This document shows positions 33,301 through 41,875 of a DNA stretch of 64,000 bases, piece by piece. The DNA comes from Kribbella sp. VKM Ac-2569 (GTDB taxonomy: Bacteria; Actinomycetota; Actinomycetes; Propionibacteriales; Kribbellaceae). Location of the stretch: positions 124,001 through 188,000 of the forward strand of contig NZ_SGXJ01000003.1 in NCBI RefSeq assembly GCF_004216905.1, read 5' to 3'. A program made the translations under genes and the position numbers. The stretch's first letter is position 1. Every line of letters begins with the position of its first letter. The notes under the pieces were generated by a model that saw nothing but the letters and a program-made list of their open reading frames with translations, ran no database searches and was not told where the DNA came from.

Positions 33301-33768
33301 CCGTTCGGCTGGTGGGAAGGCGTCGACTACCCGAGCGCCGACTCGCCGTGGAACATCGACCATGCGCGCGGTGGTGGCGGGTCGAACCAGCACATGTGGG
33401 GTCAGTCGACCGCGACGAAGGTCCTGTTCGACTCACTGATCGCGGAGAAGTCCGACGGCACGGTGATCATCGGACGCGGTGTCCCGAACGAATGGATCCG
33501 CACTCAGCAGAAGATCGGTCTCAACGGCTACCCGGTGACCAACGGCGGCCGCCTCGGCTACCAGCTGACCACGGCCGGCAAGACCGTGACCCTCCAACTC
33601 ACCGGCAACACCTCAACCCCCACCGGCTACAGCCTCGAACTCCCGGCGCTGCGCAACAACATCGCGTACGTCGCGGCCAAGGGCGCAACCATCAACCAAA
33701 CTGCCGGCACCATCCACCTACCTCGCGGCACCACCCACGTGACAGTCGTTCTACGTCACACCATGTGA
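30364..33768 (+). CDS. Large secreted glycosidase-like protein with six-hairpin domain, family unassigned
   Basis: 1134 aa. A signal peptide (to about residue 31) is followed by two copies of a beta-rich module of about 180 residues: DWVHVTGTGIDRKAGVPQ in the first and DWLHLDGSTVNRRAGVPDS in the second, each with NPVSYSWTNG-like and THHGGIF-like features. A helical FIVAR-like stretch (about 420-490) leads to a beta-sandwich and an (alpha/alpha)6 region with ELHVGENGYDEMFDHDT, KYSWPYALYLQRTGDKDF and DNWSALTGLTTYRYLATA. Acidic candidates for catalysis lie in these loops. The architecture is that of clan-GH-L/GH63-like enzymes, but I cannot place the family. It follows the LacI gene by 11 bp and should act outside the cell on a plant or fungal glycan. 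Confidence 0.75.
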   Translation: MRHGTRLLAVLGAAALVVTAVISAPAAPAAAPPADPFVVNVENLPNGRGVGGAMDLTSYGDLDWVHVTGTGIDRKAGVPQAIAVDDLNPDGGRTTLDDSPISFGWSDGPSAATGVTTGGVFNYDTTTVGDTTAHDAGYRITVPAADSPRRLVFVGGIWQATGAVTVAAVDGSGTAYTTQINASGTAAAKRYTVTIRPGEGVVVTGKYSSKLQAAGNLSLSAAALSTLSSGLTTTAAPVAMNLTAEGVDDWLHLDGSTVNRRAGVPDSTPRLAVANRQTGAAIGSQSDNPVSYSWTNGTPTASQPGTRHGGIFFADGANTDVDLTDPYGYDLTVPAAAERRTLRFVSGVWRASAKISVYVNGAPAFVNTDLVSTDPSVTRLFELNLAPGDSARISAQLTRKTHASGNVTLAGVALASDYRQLIQNVIDEAASADVYAASASAQRQLDNEITAATATLADGGAQEDELRLAYTFLKAAFDEALSSAANAQYTSVTNPGLTSSFGWEGDLNAPIAFIDGSYRLRSRGDAMITFGVPNIPGKIKWSNAEGYLPAFVSEYSKDGLGIKVENFADLVVVGGNRFEVAYSRMTVTNTTSTSARLPRVSNLLTPLNPAETTVGAGQTVVRDYAVAADRFGGTYDWPTAVQLQQLGGFDQHYSHMRQYWNNRLSAIANITDLPDKRLINAYKAGYIYTLIIRDDINGAKELHVGENGYDEMFDHDTIGIVSTLLTIGDFTYARDYLSTLPAQLQYDDAKWKYSWPYALYLQRTGDKDFIRSRFETIKKNTHTIETDRIDGGTGIIKQTDAIDSHGYWTIDNWSALTGLTTYRYLATALGETAEAAWAKAEYDDLLKVATARIDQTMKQYGLDYIPISMVEPNETGPRKDPRDANWASMFLFGRWAWDGYLFGAAQSGTMFDKIDDTYTHGFERRKDVSDTIYNFGGYPHGYFSSAYNAGYGSAALRGEEYRDLGIKSYQYMIDKTMSGPFGWWEGVDYPSADSPWNIDHARGGGGSNQHMWGQSTATKVLFDSLIAEKSDGTVIIGRGVPNEWIRTQQKIGLNGYPVTNGGRLGYQLTTAGKTVTLQLTGNTSTPTGYSLELPALRNNIAYVAAKGATINQTAGTIHLPRGTTHVTVVLRHTM

Positions 33769-33776
33769 GACCCACA

Positions 33777-33810
33777 GGCCGGGACCCCAGCATCCGTTGG
33801 GGTCCCGGCC
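33777..33810. terminator. Bidirectional terminator, perfect 13-bp stem
   Basis: GGCCGGGACCCCA (33777-33789) pairs perfectly with TGGGGTCCCGGCC (33798-33810) around an 8-nt loop, between the convergent genes ending at 33768 and 33815. Confidence 0.88.
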
Positions 33811-33814
33811 ACGG

Positions 33815-35908
33815 TCAGAATCTGAGCTCGATGGGTGTCCCGGCAGGAACGCCGGGATGGCGCAACCACGCGACACCGGCCTCCGCGTCGTACCGCAGCT
33901 CAGCTCCGTCGACCGACACCGGCTCGCTCGGCACGCGCAGAGCCGTCGTGACCTGCACGCCAAGCGGTGCCTCGCAGGAGAAGTGGATCCTGGTCTCATC
34001 CTGCTGCCAGTTCACGACCCGCCCGGCAGACGCCAGCAGCGGCTCCTCGTCGTAGGTGAGGTCGCGGAGCCAAGTCAGCTCGCCCGGGCCGAGGGAGCGA
34101 TGCAGGACGATGCTCAGCTGTGGGTCGAGCAGGTCGAGATAGGTGCCTTCGACAACATGTGAGCCGCCGCTCTCCTTCAGTACGGCGCCGATGAGGTACG
34201 GCCCGCGCTGCACCGACAGCCAGTTGGTCGATTCCCAAGACTGACCGGTCAGCTCCCGGATCGCCGCGACCAGCTCGGCAGCGCGCTCCGGTGATTCGGT
34301 GAAGTCCGCCGGACGAGACGGAATGAACCGCACCCGACCCTGACCGATCGGCTGTACGCCGTCCTGCTTGCGATCAGCCCCGAGCGCCTCGGCCAGATGG
34401 TCCGCGCAGGTGTCGTACCGGCCGGTCCACCAGGAACGGATCTCGTGGTACGGGTCCGCGCCGTCGCCGACGTACAGCAGGCTCCCGCCGCGACTGACCC
34501 ACCCGGCCAGCGCGTAATGGATGCCCGGAGCAAGAGGTTTCTGGAACTCGTAGCTCAGGACGAGTACGTCGATATCGTCCAGCGCATCGGGGGTGTCGAT
34601 CACGTTCTCGAGTTGAACCGGGCAAACCCGCTGCCCGTCGTACAGCGGCGGCAGGGCCAGGCCGTAGAAGTCGGAGAAGTGCAGCTGCTCGCGACCCTCC
34701 AGCGCCAGCGCGTCCTGCAGACCGTCGTAATGCCCACTCTCCCCGCCCGGCGACCAGCGCTGGAACATAGCTGTGTCAGAGAGCGCAATCCCGATCCGTG
34801 GGCCTTCCTGAGCCCAGCGCACGTCGGGCTGGTCGAGGTCGCGCAGGCGGTTCATCGCGATCAGGTAGCTGGTGGCGGTGTCCGGCGGAATGAGCTCCCG
34901 CTTGGTGGATCCGTCGCGCAGGTACGGGCGGTTGAAGATCCGGTTGGGCCACGGCGCCACCTCGTACCGCGCGACGCCGGGGTGCAGCAGCGACGCGATA
35001 AGAGTGCGCTGCCAGTTGGCCAGGTAGTCCTCCCAGGTGCGGTCCGGGTGGTCCTCGATCGGGTCGTGCAGGAACCACATCCGCCGGTCCGTGCCGCGGG
35101 TGAGGTCCTGCGCGATGCCGTATTCCAGGTACGCCGTCTCGAACGTGCGCTCGGCGACCTTCCCGGCGTACACGTTCGGCGTCCGGGACGTTCCGGTCCA
35201 CACCTGCGCGATCGCGCCGTCGATCGACGGCAGCGTCCGCAGGCGTGATTCGGGGCTGATGATCTGCCACTGCGTGTAGTTCAGGAGGCTGTGCGTCGGC
35301 ACGTAGAAGCGCACCTGCCGACCCTGCTGGAGCGCCTCGTCGCGCAGCACCGAGGTGACGCGGTCGAGGCTGCGCGAGAGCAGGTGCTGCTTGAGTTGCC
35401 CGGAGCGGAAGTGCGCTTCGGCCGTGCTGTGCGGAGGCTGCCACGGCTCCTTGAAGTAGGCCTGCCACTCGCGCTTGAACGACTCCGAGTAGCCGGCCCG
35501 CGCCCAGAACTCCGGCTCCTCGAGATGGATGCCTTCGACACCGAGCTCGATGATCGGGCGGAGCTTCTGCACCAGGTACTCGGTGAAGTTGAAGGTCGGG
35601 ACCATGTACGGGATGTCGGTGCTATCACCGTGCAGGATCGGCGACCCGTCACCCGCGGTCTGCGCGTCGTCCCAATGGCCGGAGCCGTCCCACCGCCCGT
35701 CGAGGTAGTCCTGATAGGTACCCCAGGAGATCCCGGTCATCAGGTGAACGCGATAGCCCGCCTCGCGCCAGCGCGCGATCCGCTGCGGTGTCGTGTCGTT
35801 GAGCCCGTAGACCATCACGAAGTCGGTACGGAGGTCGATGGATTCGTCGTACGGCGCCTGCTCCTGAAAGCCCGTCAGCTCGCCGTCCTTGCCGGTGCTG
35901 TTCGCCAT
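33815..35908 (-). CDS. Glycoside hydrolase-like protein with TIM-barrel and GATase-like domain, unassigned
   Basis: 697 aa, no signal peptide, so probably intracellular. The N-terminal half reads like a (beta/alpha)8 barrel: FVMVYGLNDTTPQRIARW, YRVHLMTGISWGTYQDY, GVEGIHLEEPEFWARAGY and RQVRFYVPTHSLLNYTQW. EEPE and DGAIAQVWTGT are candidate acidic active-site segments. Around residues 400-530 a Rossmann-like stretch (IDVLVLSYEFQKPLAPGI, LAGWVSRGGSLLYVGDGAD) recalls the trimerisation domain of GH42 beta-galactosidases, followed by a small beta domain. I cannot assign a family. The start at ATG 35908 has GGTGGA upstream. It lies 44 bp downstream of the epoxide hydrolase on the same strand. Confidence 0.7.
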   Translation of the reverse strand: MANSTGKDGELTGFQEQAPYDESIDLRTDFVMVYGLNDTTPQRIARWREAGYRVHLMTGISWGTYQDYLDGRWDGSGHWDDAQTAGDGSPILHGDSTDIPYMVPTFNFTEYLVQKLRPIIELGVEGIHLEEPEFWARAGYSESFKREWQAYFKEPWQPPHSTAEAHFRSGQLKQHLLSRSLDRVTSVLRDEALQQGRQVRFYVPTHSLLNYTQWQIISPESRLRTLPSIDGAIAQVWTGTSRTPNVYAGKVAERTFETAYLEYGIAQDLTRGTDRRMWFLHDPIEDHPDRTWEDYLANWQRTLIASLLHPGVARYEVAPWPNRIFNRPYLRDGSTKRELIPPDTATSYLIAMNRLRDLDQPDVRWAQEGPRIGIALSDTAMFQRWSPGGESGHYDGLQDALALEGREQLHFSDFYGLALPPLYDGQRVCPVQLENVIDTPDALDDIDVLVLSYEFQKPLAPGIHYALAGWVSRGGSLLYVGDGADPYHEIRSWWTGRYDTCADHLAEALGADRKQDGVQPIGQGRVRFIPSRPADFTESPERAAELVAAIRELTGQSWESTNWLSVQRGPYLIGAVLKESGGSHVVEGTYLDLLDPQLSIVLHRSLGPGELTWLRDLTYDEEPLLASAGRVVNWQQDETRIHFSCEAPLGVQVTTALRVPSEPVSVDGAELRYDAEAGVAWLRHPGVPAGTPIELRF

Positions 35909-35952
35909 ACGTCCACCCTGTCCGGTCCGGCCCACCGGGCGCCAGTGCGACG

Positions 35953-37071
35953 TCAGGAACTGGACAGCCGGTTTTCGTAGAACGTGCGAATGTCCTGGAC
36001 CAGGAGATCGGTGGCCTGGTGGGCGGCGTAGTGACCGCCTCGGTCGTGCACGGTCCAGGAGACGATGTTCGCGTGGTCGCGTTCGGCGTAGGCGCGAATC
36101 GAGCGCAGGTCGTCCGGGAATTGGGCCAGGGCGAGCGGTGCCGTGGTCGGTTTGCCGGGCGCGATCTGCCGTTGATGCTCGGCGTAGATGCGGACGGCTG
36201 AGGTCGCCGTTCGGGTCAGCCAGTACGCCGTGACGTCTGTCAGGAGCGTGTCGCGGTCGAGGTCACGCAGTAGCTGGCCGTTCCAGGCGAGCAGACCGAC
36301 GGGGGAGTCGGTCAGACCGAACCCGAGAGTGTGAGGCCTCTGGGCGTGGACGTGGGCGTAGGAGCCGTAGTCGCGCTGGAGGCCGCGCAGCGCGTCGAGG
36401 GCCTCGTTGTCCTCGGTCGTCAGCGCGTCGCGATCCGGATCGGCGTTCGGGGGATAGGCGAGCCACTCGCCGTCCGGGAACGAGAACAGCTGGGTCACGT
36501 GGACACCGACGACCGCGTCCGGGGCAGCGCGGCCGAGCTCGGGAGCAACGTGCGAACCCCAATCGTTGCCAACGGCACCGTAGCGGTCGTACCCGAGCCG
36601 CTCCATCAGGACCGCCCATGCCCGGGCGATGCGCTGCGGTCCCCAGCCGAGGTCCGGTGTCGGCCCGGACCAGGCAAATCCCGGCAGCGACGGGATCACC
36701 AGATCGAAGGCGAGGCCTTCGGCCGGATCGGTCAGCGGTTCGATGACGTCGAGGAACTCGACGACGGACCCGGGCCATCCGTGCGTGAGGATCAACGGCA
36801 GTGCGCCGGGCCGGGGCGAGCGGATGTGCAGGAAGTGGACGTTCGTCCCGTCGATCGTGGTCGTGTACTGCGGGTACCGGTTCAGCCGCGCCTCCCACGA
36901 GCGCCAGTCGTAGCCGTCGCGCCAGTAGCCGACGAGTTCCTCGATCCACCCGTGCGGTACGCCGTACCCAGCCAGGTCACCGACCGGTTCCTGAGCCCAT
37001 CGGGTGTTGGCCAACCGGTGCTGCAGGTCCGCGAGGTCCGCCTCCGGTACGTCGATCGTGAAGGGCCTCAT
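35953..37071 (-). CDS. Epoxide hydrolase family protein (EHN domain)
   Basis: 372 aa. An N-terminal EHN domain (FTIDVPEADLADLQHRLANT) precedes the alpha/beta-hydrolase core. The oxyanion motif is THGWPGSVVEF, the nucleophile Asp is in VGNDWGSH, and the late His is in HDRGGHYAAHQ. These match microsomal-type epoxide hydrolases and their bacterial homologues, which add water to epoxides through an ester intermediate. The natural substrate is unknown. It overlaps the upstream alpha/beta hydrolase by 4 bp (ATGA). The rest of the long upstream frame is antisense-like noise, and the ATG at 37071 fits the domain start. Confidence 0.92.
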   Translation of the reverse strand: MRPFTIDVPEADLADLQHRLANTRWAQEPVGDLAGYGVPHGWIEELVGYWRDGYDWRSWEARLNRYPQYTTTIDGTNVHFLHIRSPRPGALPLILTHGWPGSVVEFLDVIEPLTDPAEGLAFDLVIPSLPGFAWSGPTPDLGWGPQRIARAWAVLMERLGYDRYGAVGNDWGSHVAPELGRAAPDAVVGVHVTQLFSFPDGEWLAYPPNADPDRDALTTEDNEALDALRGLQRDYGSYAHVHAQRPHTLGFGLTDSPVGLLAWNGQLLRDLDRDTLLTDVTAYWLTRTATSAVRIYAEHQRQIAPGKPTTAPLALAQFPDDLRSIRAYAERDHANIVSWTVHDRGGHYAAHQATDLLVQDIRTFYENRLSSS

Positions 37072-37898
37072 GCGACGACCCCTGCCAGCCAGTCGAGGCC
37101 CGACTCGGCGTGCTCGACGATCGTGAAATGACTCGCGCCCTCGCACACCTGCAGGGTCGCTGTCGGACAGTGCGCCGCCAGCCAGTGGCCGTGGCTCACC
37201 GGGATGATGCCGTCCGTGGTGCCGTGCAGCAGCAGAACCGGAGCCGTGATCGTGGTGGGGTCGCATCCCCAAGGACGCGTGTACGACGCGTCGTCGTCGA
37301 TCTGCCCGTACGGACCGGCATCGAGCCCCGGACCTGCGACCTTCCCCAGCCAGCCCCACGGACCATCGAACATCGCCAGGTCGTCGGCGGTGAAGCCGGC
37401 GTCGTACTCGAAACCCGAATTGTGCAGGGCCTCGCGTACGTCGGCACCGGCCGCCGCGCTGCCCAGCGCTGCGATCGACGACGGCACCATTCCGTCGTAC
37501 CAGGTCAGTCCGTCGACGCCGTACGGCGCTATCGCCGCCAGCGTGACGACCGCGCGGACACGTTCGCCCAGCGCAGCGGCCATGCCCAGCGCGAACGTGC
37601 CGCCACCGGAGTACCCCGCGACCGCGAACTGCCCGATCCCGAGCGAGTCCGCCACCGCGGCCGCATCGCCGGCGACCGAGGCGACGGTCCGCCCGCGTTG
37701 CGCCGTCGAGCCGCCGTACCCGGGCCGATCGAACGACACCCAGCGCAGTCCCAGCCGGTCGGCCGCGGCGAACAGCGGCTCCGGCGGCGCGCCGACGTTC
37801 GGCGTCCCGTGGTTCCACAGCACCGGGAAGCCGTCGCCGCCGGTGTCGTAACTGTGCAGCGTGCGGCCGTCGGCCAGTTGCAGGTCGCGCTCGATCAT
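37068..37898 (-). CDS. Alpha/beta hydrolase
   Basis: 276 aa. The nucleophile elbow is VAGYSGGGTFALG (Ser), the HG motif is VLWNHGTPN, the acid lies near LLLHGTTDGIIPV, and the His is in EGASHFTIVEHAE. It resembles hydrolases related to haloalkane dehalogenase and peptidase S33, but with Ser as nucleophile. The substrate is unknown. It is first in a minus-strand unit with the epoxide hydrolase (4-bp overlap) and probably the 697-aa glycosidase-like protein. Confidence 0.9.
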   Translation of the reverse strand: MIERDLQLADGRTLHSYDTGGDGFPVLWNHGTPNVGAPPEPLFAAADRLGLRWVSFDRPGYGGSTAQRGRTVASVAGDAAAVADSLGIGQFAVAGYSGGGTFALGMAAALGERVRAVVTLAAIAPYGVDGLTWYDGMVPSSIAALGSAAAGADVREALHNSGFEYDAGFTADDLAMFDGPWGWLGKVAGPGLDAGPYGQIDDDASYTRPWGCDPTTITAPVLLLHGTTDGIIPVSHGHWLAAHCPTATLQVCEGASHFTIVEHAESGLDWLAGVVA

Positions 37899-37975
37899 CT
37901 CAGTCCGCCTCCTGGGCTGGTTCGTGTTGTCGAACGGGACATCGGAACCGACGTACGGACCTCGACAAAACGGGC

Positions 37976-39964
37976 TCAGCCGAGCAAGTCGGCGGATCGG
38001 AGTTGTTGCCAGATCTCGGACTGGTCGACGACGGTGACGCCGAGCTTCTCGGCCTTGGTGAGTTTGGACGCGCCGACATCGGCGCCGGTGATGAGCAGGT
38101 CGGTGCTGGCCGAGACCGAGGAGGCGATGGTCGCGCCGGCCTTCTCGCAGAGTCGCTGGAAGGCGGGCCTAGCCACCTTCTCGCCGGAGCGGGGATCGCT
38201 GATGGAGCCGGTGACGACGACTGTCTTCCCAGCCAGCGGTGCGCCGGCAGCCACGACCGGCGGCAGGTCTTCCTCGCGTACGTCGAGTGAGACGCCAGCT
38301 GCCCGGAGTCGTTCGAGCTCAGGCCTGAGGCGGGTCAGGTGCTCGATCAGTGAGGCGGCGACCTTCGGACCGATGTCCTCCACGGCGACCAGGCCGTCCT
38401 CGCCCGCGTCGACGACTGCTTCCAGCGAGGCGAAGCCGGCCCGGCACAACCTGGCCGCGGTCCCTTCGGACGCCATCGGGATCGCGAGGCCGATCAGGGC
38501 GCGGCGCAGGCCGACCTGCCGGCTCGTCTCGATCGAGTCGATCATCCGGGCGGCCGAGACCTCGCCGATGCGGTCGAACTCGAGCAGTCCCTCGGCCGTC
38601 AGTTTGTAGAAGTCCGACGGGTTCTCCAGGATCCCCGCCTCGGCCAGGCGCTCGATCCAGACTCCGCCGATCGCGTCGATGTCTGCTGCCGCGCGGGACG
38701 CCCAGTGGATCAACCGCCGTACGGTCTGGGCCGGGCACGCGACGTTGGTGCAGAACAGTTCGCGGCTGTTGCCCTGCTCGGTCAGCGGCTGCTCGCACGA
38801 CGGGCACGTGCTCGGCGGCACGATGTCGCGCTCTTCGCCGGTGCGCTTCGACGCGTCGAGTACGCCGGCCACGAACGGGATCACGTCACCGGCTCGGCGT
38901 ACCAGGACGGTGTCGCCGATCTTGATGCCGCGGGCCTTGATCACCTCCTGGTTCGCGAGCGTCGCGCGAGTGACCGTCGTACCGCCGACGAAGACAGGCT
39001 CGAGCCAGGCGACCGGGGCGATCTTGCCGGTCTTGCCGACGTCCCAGACCACGTCGGCGAGCACCGTGGTCTTCTCCTCGGCCGCGAACTTGAACGCCAG
39101 CGCACCACGGGGTGAGCTCGACCGCGTGCCCGCGGCAGCGAAAGCATCGCGATCGGCAAGCCGCAGTACGGCGCCGTCGAGGTCGTAGTCGAGCTCGTTG
39201 CGTTGCTGCTCGATCGTGGTGATCACCGCCTGCGCCGCGGCGGCGTCGTCGCAGTGCCGCATGTCGGCGACCGTGAACCCCATCGTCTGCAGCGCGCGCT
39301 CCAGATCGGCGTCGGCCTGGTCGCTGAGCAGATCGAACGCCAGGAACTGCAGACGTCGCTCGGACACGGTCGCGGCGTCCTTGGCTCGTAGCGTCCCGGC
39401 CGCGGCGTTGCGCGGGTTGATCAACGGCTTGTCCGCGTGCGCGGCGTTGTAGGCGGCGAACGTGGAGCGCAACATGACGGCCTCACCGCGGACCTCGACC
39501 CGATCCGGTACGTCGAGCCGGTCGGGGACGCCGTCCGCGAGGGCCCGCACGAGCGGCGTCACGTCGTCGCCGGTGGTCCCGTCACCACGGGTGATCGCCC
39601 GCGCGAGGCGACCGTTCTCGTAGACGAGGGCCAAGGACAGGCCGTCCAGCTTCGGCATGACGACCACCGACTGGCCGGGGAAGCGGCCGAAGAAGGCCTC
39701 GACCTGCTCCGGGCGGGTCGCCTTCTCCAGCGACAGCATCGGTCGAGAGTGCCGGATCGGCGCGTGCAGCACCGTCGGCGCGCCTACCTGCTCCAGCGGG
39801 TTCGGGTCGGGCGCGAGCTCCGGGTTGGCCTCGACGAGCGTCCGCAGTTCGTCCTCGATCGCGTCGTACTCCGCGTCGGCGACCGTCGGCGTACCGCGGT
39901 AGTAGGCGTCACGCAGTACGACGATGCGATCAGCAAGTTCCTGGATCCGCTCCCCAATGTCCAC
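37976..39964 (-). CDS. ligA: NAD-dependent DNA ligase, probably an accessory LigA
   Basis: 662 aa. The adenylation motif is MPKLDGLSLALVYENG with K105 as the AMP-accepting Lys. The Ia domain (EYDAIEDELRTL), nucleotidyltransferase motifs (RGDGTTGDDVT, INPRNAAAGTLR), four zinc Cys (CPSC and CTNVACPAQ), helix-hairpin-helix repeats and a C-terminal BRCT domain (KTVVVTGSISDPRSG) are all present. It is shorter than many housekeeping LigA proteins and differs at usual invariant segments (MPKLDG rather than EPKIDG). It lies among accessory genes, so it may be a second ligase used in repair. It should seal nicks using NAD. Confidence 0.9.
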   Translation of the reverse strand: MDIGERIQELADRIVVLRDAYYRGTPTVADAEYDAIEDELRTLVEANPELAPDPNPLEQVGAPTVLHAPIRHSRPMLSLEKATRPEQVEAFFGRFPGQSVVVMPKLDGLSLALVYENGRLARAITRGDGTTGDDVTPLVRALADGVPDRLDVPDRVEVRGEAVMLRSTFAAYNAAHADKPLINPRNAAAGTLRAKDAATVSERRLQFLAFDLLSDQADADLERALQTMGFTVADMRHCDDAAAAQAVITTIEQQRNELDYDLDGAVLRLADRDAFAAAGTRSSSPRGALAFKFAAEEKTTVLADVVWDVGKTGKIAPVAWLEPVFVGGTTVTRATLANQEVIKARGIKIGDTVLVRRAGDVIPFVAGVLDASKRTGEERDIVPPSTCPSCEQPLTEQGNSRELFCTNVACPAQTVRRLIHWASRAAADIDAIGGVWIERLAEAGILENPSDFYKLTAEGLLEFDRIGEVSAARMIDSIETSRQVGLRRALIGLAIPMASEGTAARLCRAGFASLEAVVDAGEDGLVAVEDIGPKVAASLIEHLTRLRPELERLRAAGVSLDVREEDLPPVVAAGAPLAGKTVVVTGSISDPRSGEKVARPAFQRLCEKAGATIASSVSASTDLLITGADVGASKLTKAEKLGVTVVDQSEIWQQLRSADLLG

Positions 39965-40014
39965 GCCAGGACACTACCGAAGCACTCCGACAATCCGCGC
40001 GATCTCCTTGCCGG

Positions 40015-41598
40015 TCAGTCGATCACAGAGTCCTTGTCGGCGAGATGAGTCACCTCGCGCTTGCGGGGGAGCATCAAGGCCGGCACCAACGTGAGGAGCA
40101 CCAGCGCCCACGCCACCCAATAGGTGTGGGCGAACGACGAGGCGGCGTCGACCAGCCCACGCGCGATCGCGGCCGGGTCGAGGTGGAGCGCGGCAACGTT
40201 CTCCGGACGGGTGTTGGACAGGATCGCCGCCTGCGTCTCGCGAATCCCGTCGCCCAGCCCGGGGATGTCCTGGGTGCCGGGGATGATCGGCGAGTCGTTG
40301 AGCTGGTTGGTGAGGATGACCGACATCGTCGCGACGCCGACCGACGACGCGATCTGCTGGCTGATGTTGAGCAGTGTCGAACCGCGCGCGACCTGGGGCC
40401 CGGAGAGCGTCCGCAGCGCCGTCGTGAACAGCGGCATCATCGTGCCGCCCATCCCGAAGCCCATCACGACCAGCATCGCGATGATCACGATGTACGGCGT
40501 GGTGGCAGTGATCTGGGTCAGGCCGAACATGCCGATCACGATGCCCGCGAGCCCGAAGGGCACGATCCGGCCCACCGGTATCTTGTCGACCAGTCGTCCC
40601 GCGATCGGCATCGTCACCATCGCGCCCAGGCCCTGCGGTGCGACCAGGAGGCCGGCGTGCAGCGTGGACTCGCCGCGGATCTGCTGGAAGTACGTCGGCA
40701 CCAGCAGCAACCCGCCGAAGAACGCGGCCGCGAACAGGAACATCGTGATGATCGAGACCGTGAGGTTGCGGTCGCGGAACAGCCGGAGATCGAGCAGCGG
40801 GTGCCGCGGCCGGAACGAGTGCCAGACGAACGCGCCCATCAGCGCCACGCCGATCAGGATCGAGACCCAGACCCGCGGCGCCCCGAAGTCACCGCCCTCG
40901 GCGGGCAGCGACGAGACACCGAACAGGAACAACGCCAGGCCGGGGGACATCAGCACGACACCCAGGAGGTCGAGGGACTCGGTGCGTTGCGCCGTGTCCG
41001 GGGCCAGCGCGCGCCAGGCGTAGACGAGCGCGATCACGCCGAGCGGCACGTTGATCAGGAAGATCCAGTGCCAGCTCGCGATCTGGATCAGCCAGCCGCC
41101 CAGGATCGGGCCGAGGATCGGGCCGAGCAGCATCGGTACGCCGAGGATGGCCATCAACCGGCCCATCCGGTGCGGTCCCGCGGCCCGCGTCATGATCGTC
41201 ATGCCGAGCGGCATCAGCATGCCGCCACCGAGACCCTGCAGGACCCGGAAGCCGATCAGCATGTCGATGCTCGTCGCGGTCGCACACAGCGCGGACCCGG
41301 CGGTGAACAGGAAGATCGCCATCATGTACAGCCGCTTGGTGCCGAACCGGTCGGCGGCCCAGCCTGTCAGCGGGATCACGGTCGCCAGCGCGAGCGTGTA
41401 CGCCGTGACCGTCCAGGCGACGTGCGAATACGCGATCGGACTCTCAGGCGTGCCGAACTCGTCCTGGAAGGTCGGCAGCGCGACATTCACCACGGTGATG
41501 TCGAGAATCGACATGATCGCGCCCAGCACCACGACACCGGCGATCTTCAGCACCGCGGCATCGATGTGGTCGGGATACTCGGTAGCGCGCTCGCTCAC
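40015..41598 (-). CDS. DHA2 family MFS drug efflux transporter (EmrB/QacA type)
   Basis: 527 aa with about 14 membrane segments. Motif D1 (GAIMSILDITVVNVALPTFQ), motif A (GWAADRFGTKRLYM) and motif C (GPILGPILGGWLI) are present. It should export lipophilic drugs or metabolites by proton antiport. The GTG at 41598 is preferred because GAGGGGGGA precedes it; the ATG at 41625 lacks a site. No adjacent TetR gene is found. The divergent neighbour is a nitroreductase-like gene 278 bp away. Confidence 0.92.
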   Translation of the reverse strand: MSERATEYPDHIDAAVLKIAGVVVLGAIMSILDITVVNVALPTFQDEFGTPESPIAYSHVAWTVTAYTLALATVIPLTGWAADRFGTKRLYMMAIFLFTAGSALCATATSIDMLIGFRVLQGLGGGMLMPLGMTIMTRAAGPHRMGRLMAILGVPMLLGPILGPILGGWLIQIASWHWIFLINVPLGVIALVYAWRALAPDTAQRTESLDLLGVVLMSPGLALFLFGVSSLPAEGGDFGAPRVWVSILIGVALMGAFVWHSFRPRHPLLDLRLFRDRNLTVSIITMFLFAAAFFGGLLLVPTYFQQIRGESTLHAGLLVAPQGLGAMVTMPIAGRLVDKIPVGRIVPFGLAGIVIGMFGLTQITATTPYIVIIAMLVVMGFGMGGTMMPLFTTALRTLSGPQVARGSTLLNISQQIASSVGVATMSVILTNQLNDSPIIPGTQDIPGLGDGIRETQAAILSNTRPENVAALHLDPAAIARGLVDAASSFAHTYWVAWALVLLTLVPALMLPRKREVTHLADKDSVID

Positions 41599-41875
41599 AG
41601 TCTGTCCCCCCTCGGCACGAAACATCCTGTGCAGACCCTACGCCCGAAACCCCACCCAAAAGCTAGCCCTTTCCGCACGCGATACACGGCGCGTCGCGAC
41701 CTGACAACACACCGTGTCCGTCTCGGGCGGTGAGATGGGGTCGGATATGTCTAGTGGATCGGTAGACTTTGAGGTGGATCGCGTCCCGGGGGATTTGTTG
41801 CCATCGGCCCCGTTCACCAGGCGGGACCGCGGGTGCCGGGGCGCGGTCCGTGCGACGAGGAGAATGAGAGATGTG

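Noticed and set aside
31573..33393. 606-codon minus-strand frame inside the large glycosidase-like gene
   Set aside because: Antisense artefact; no start signal or domain.
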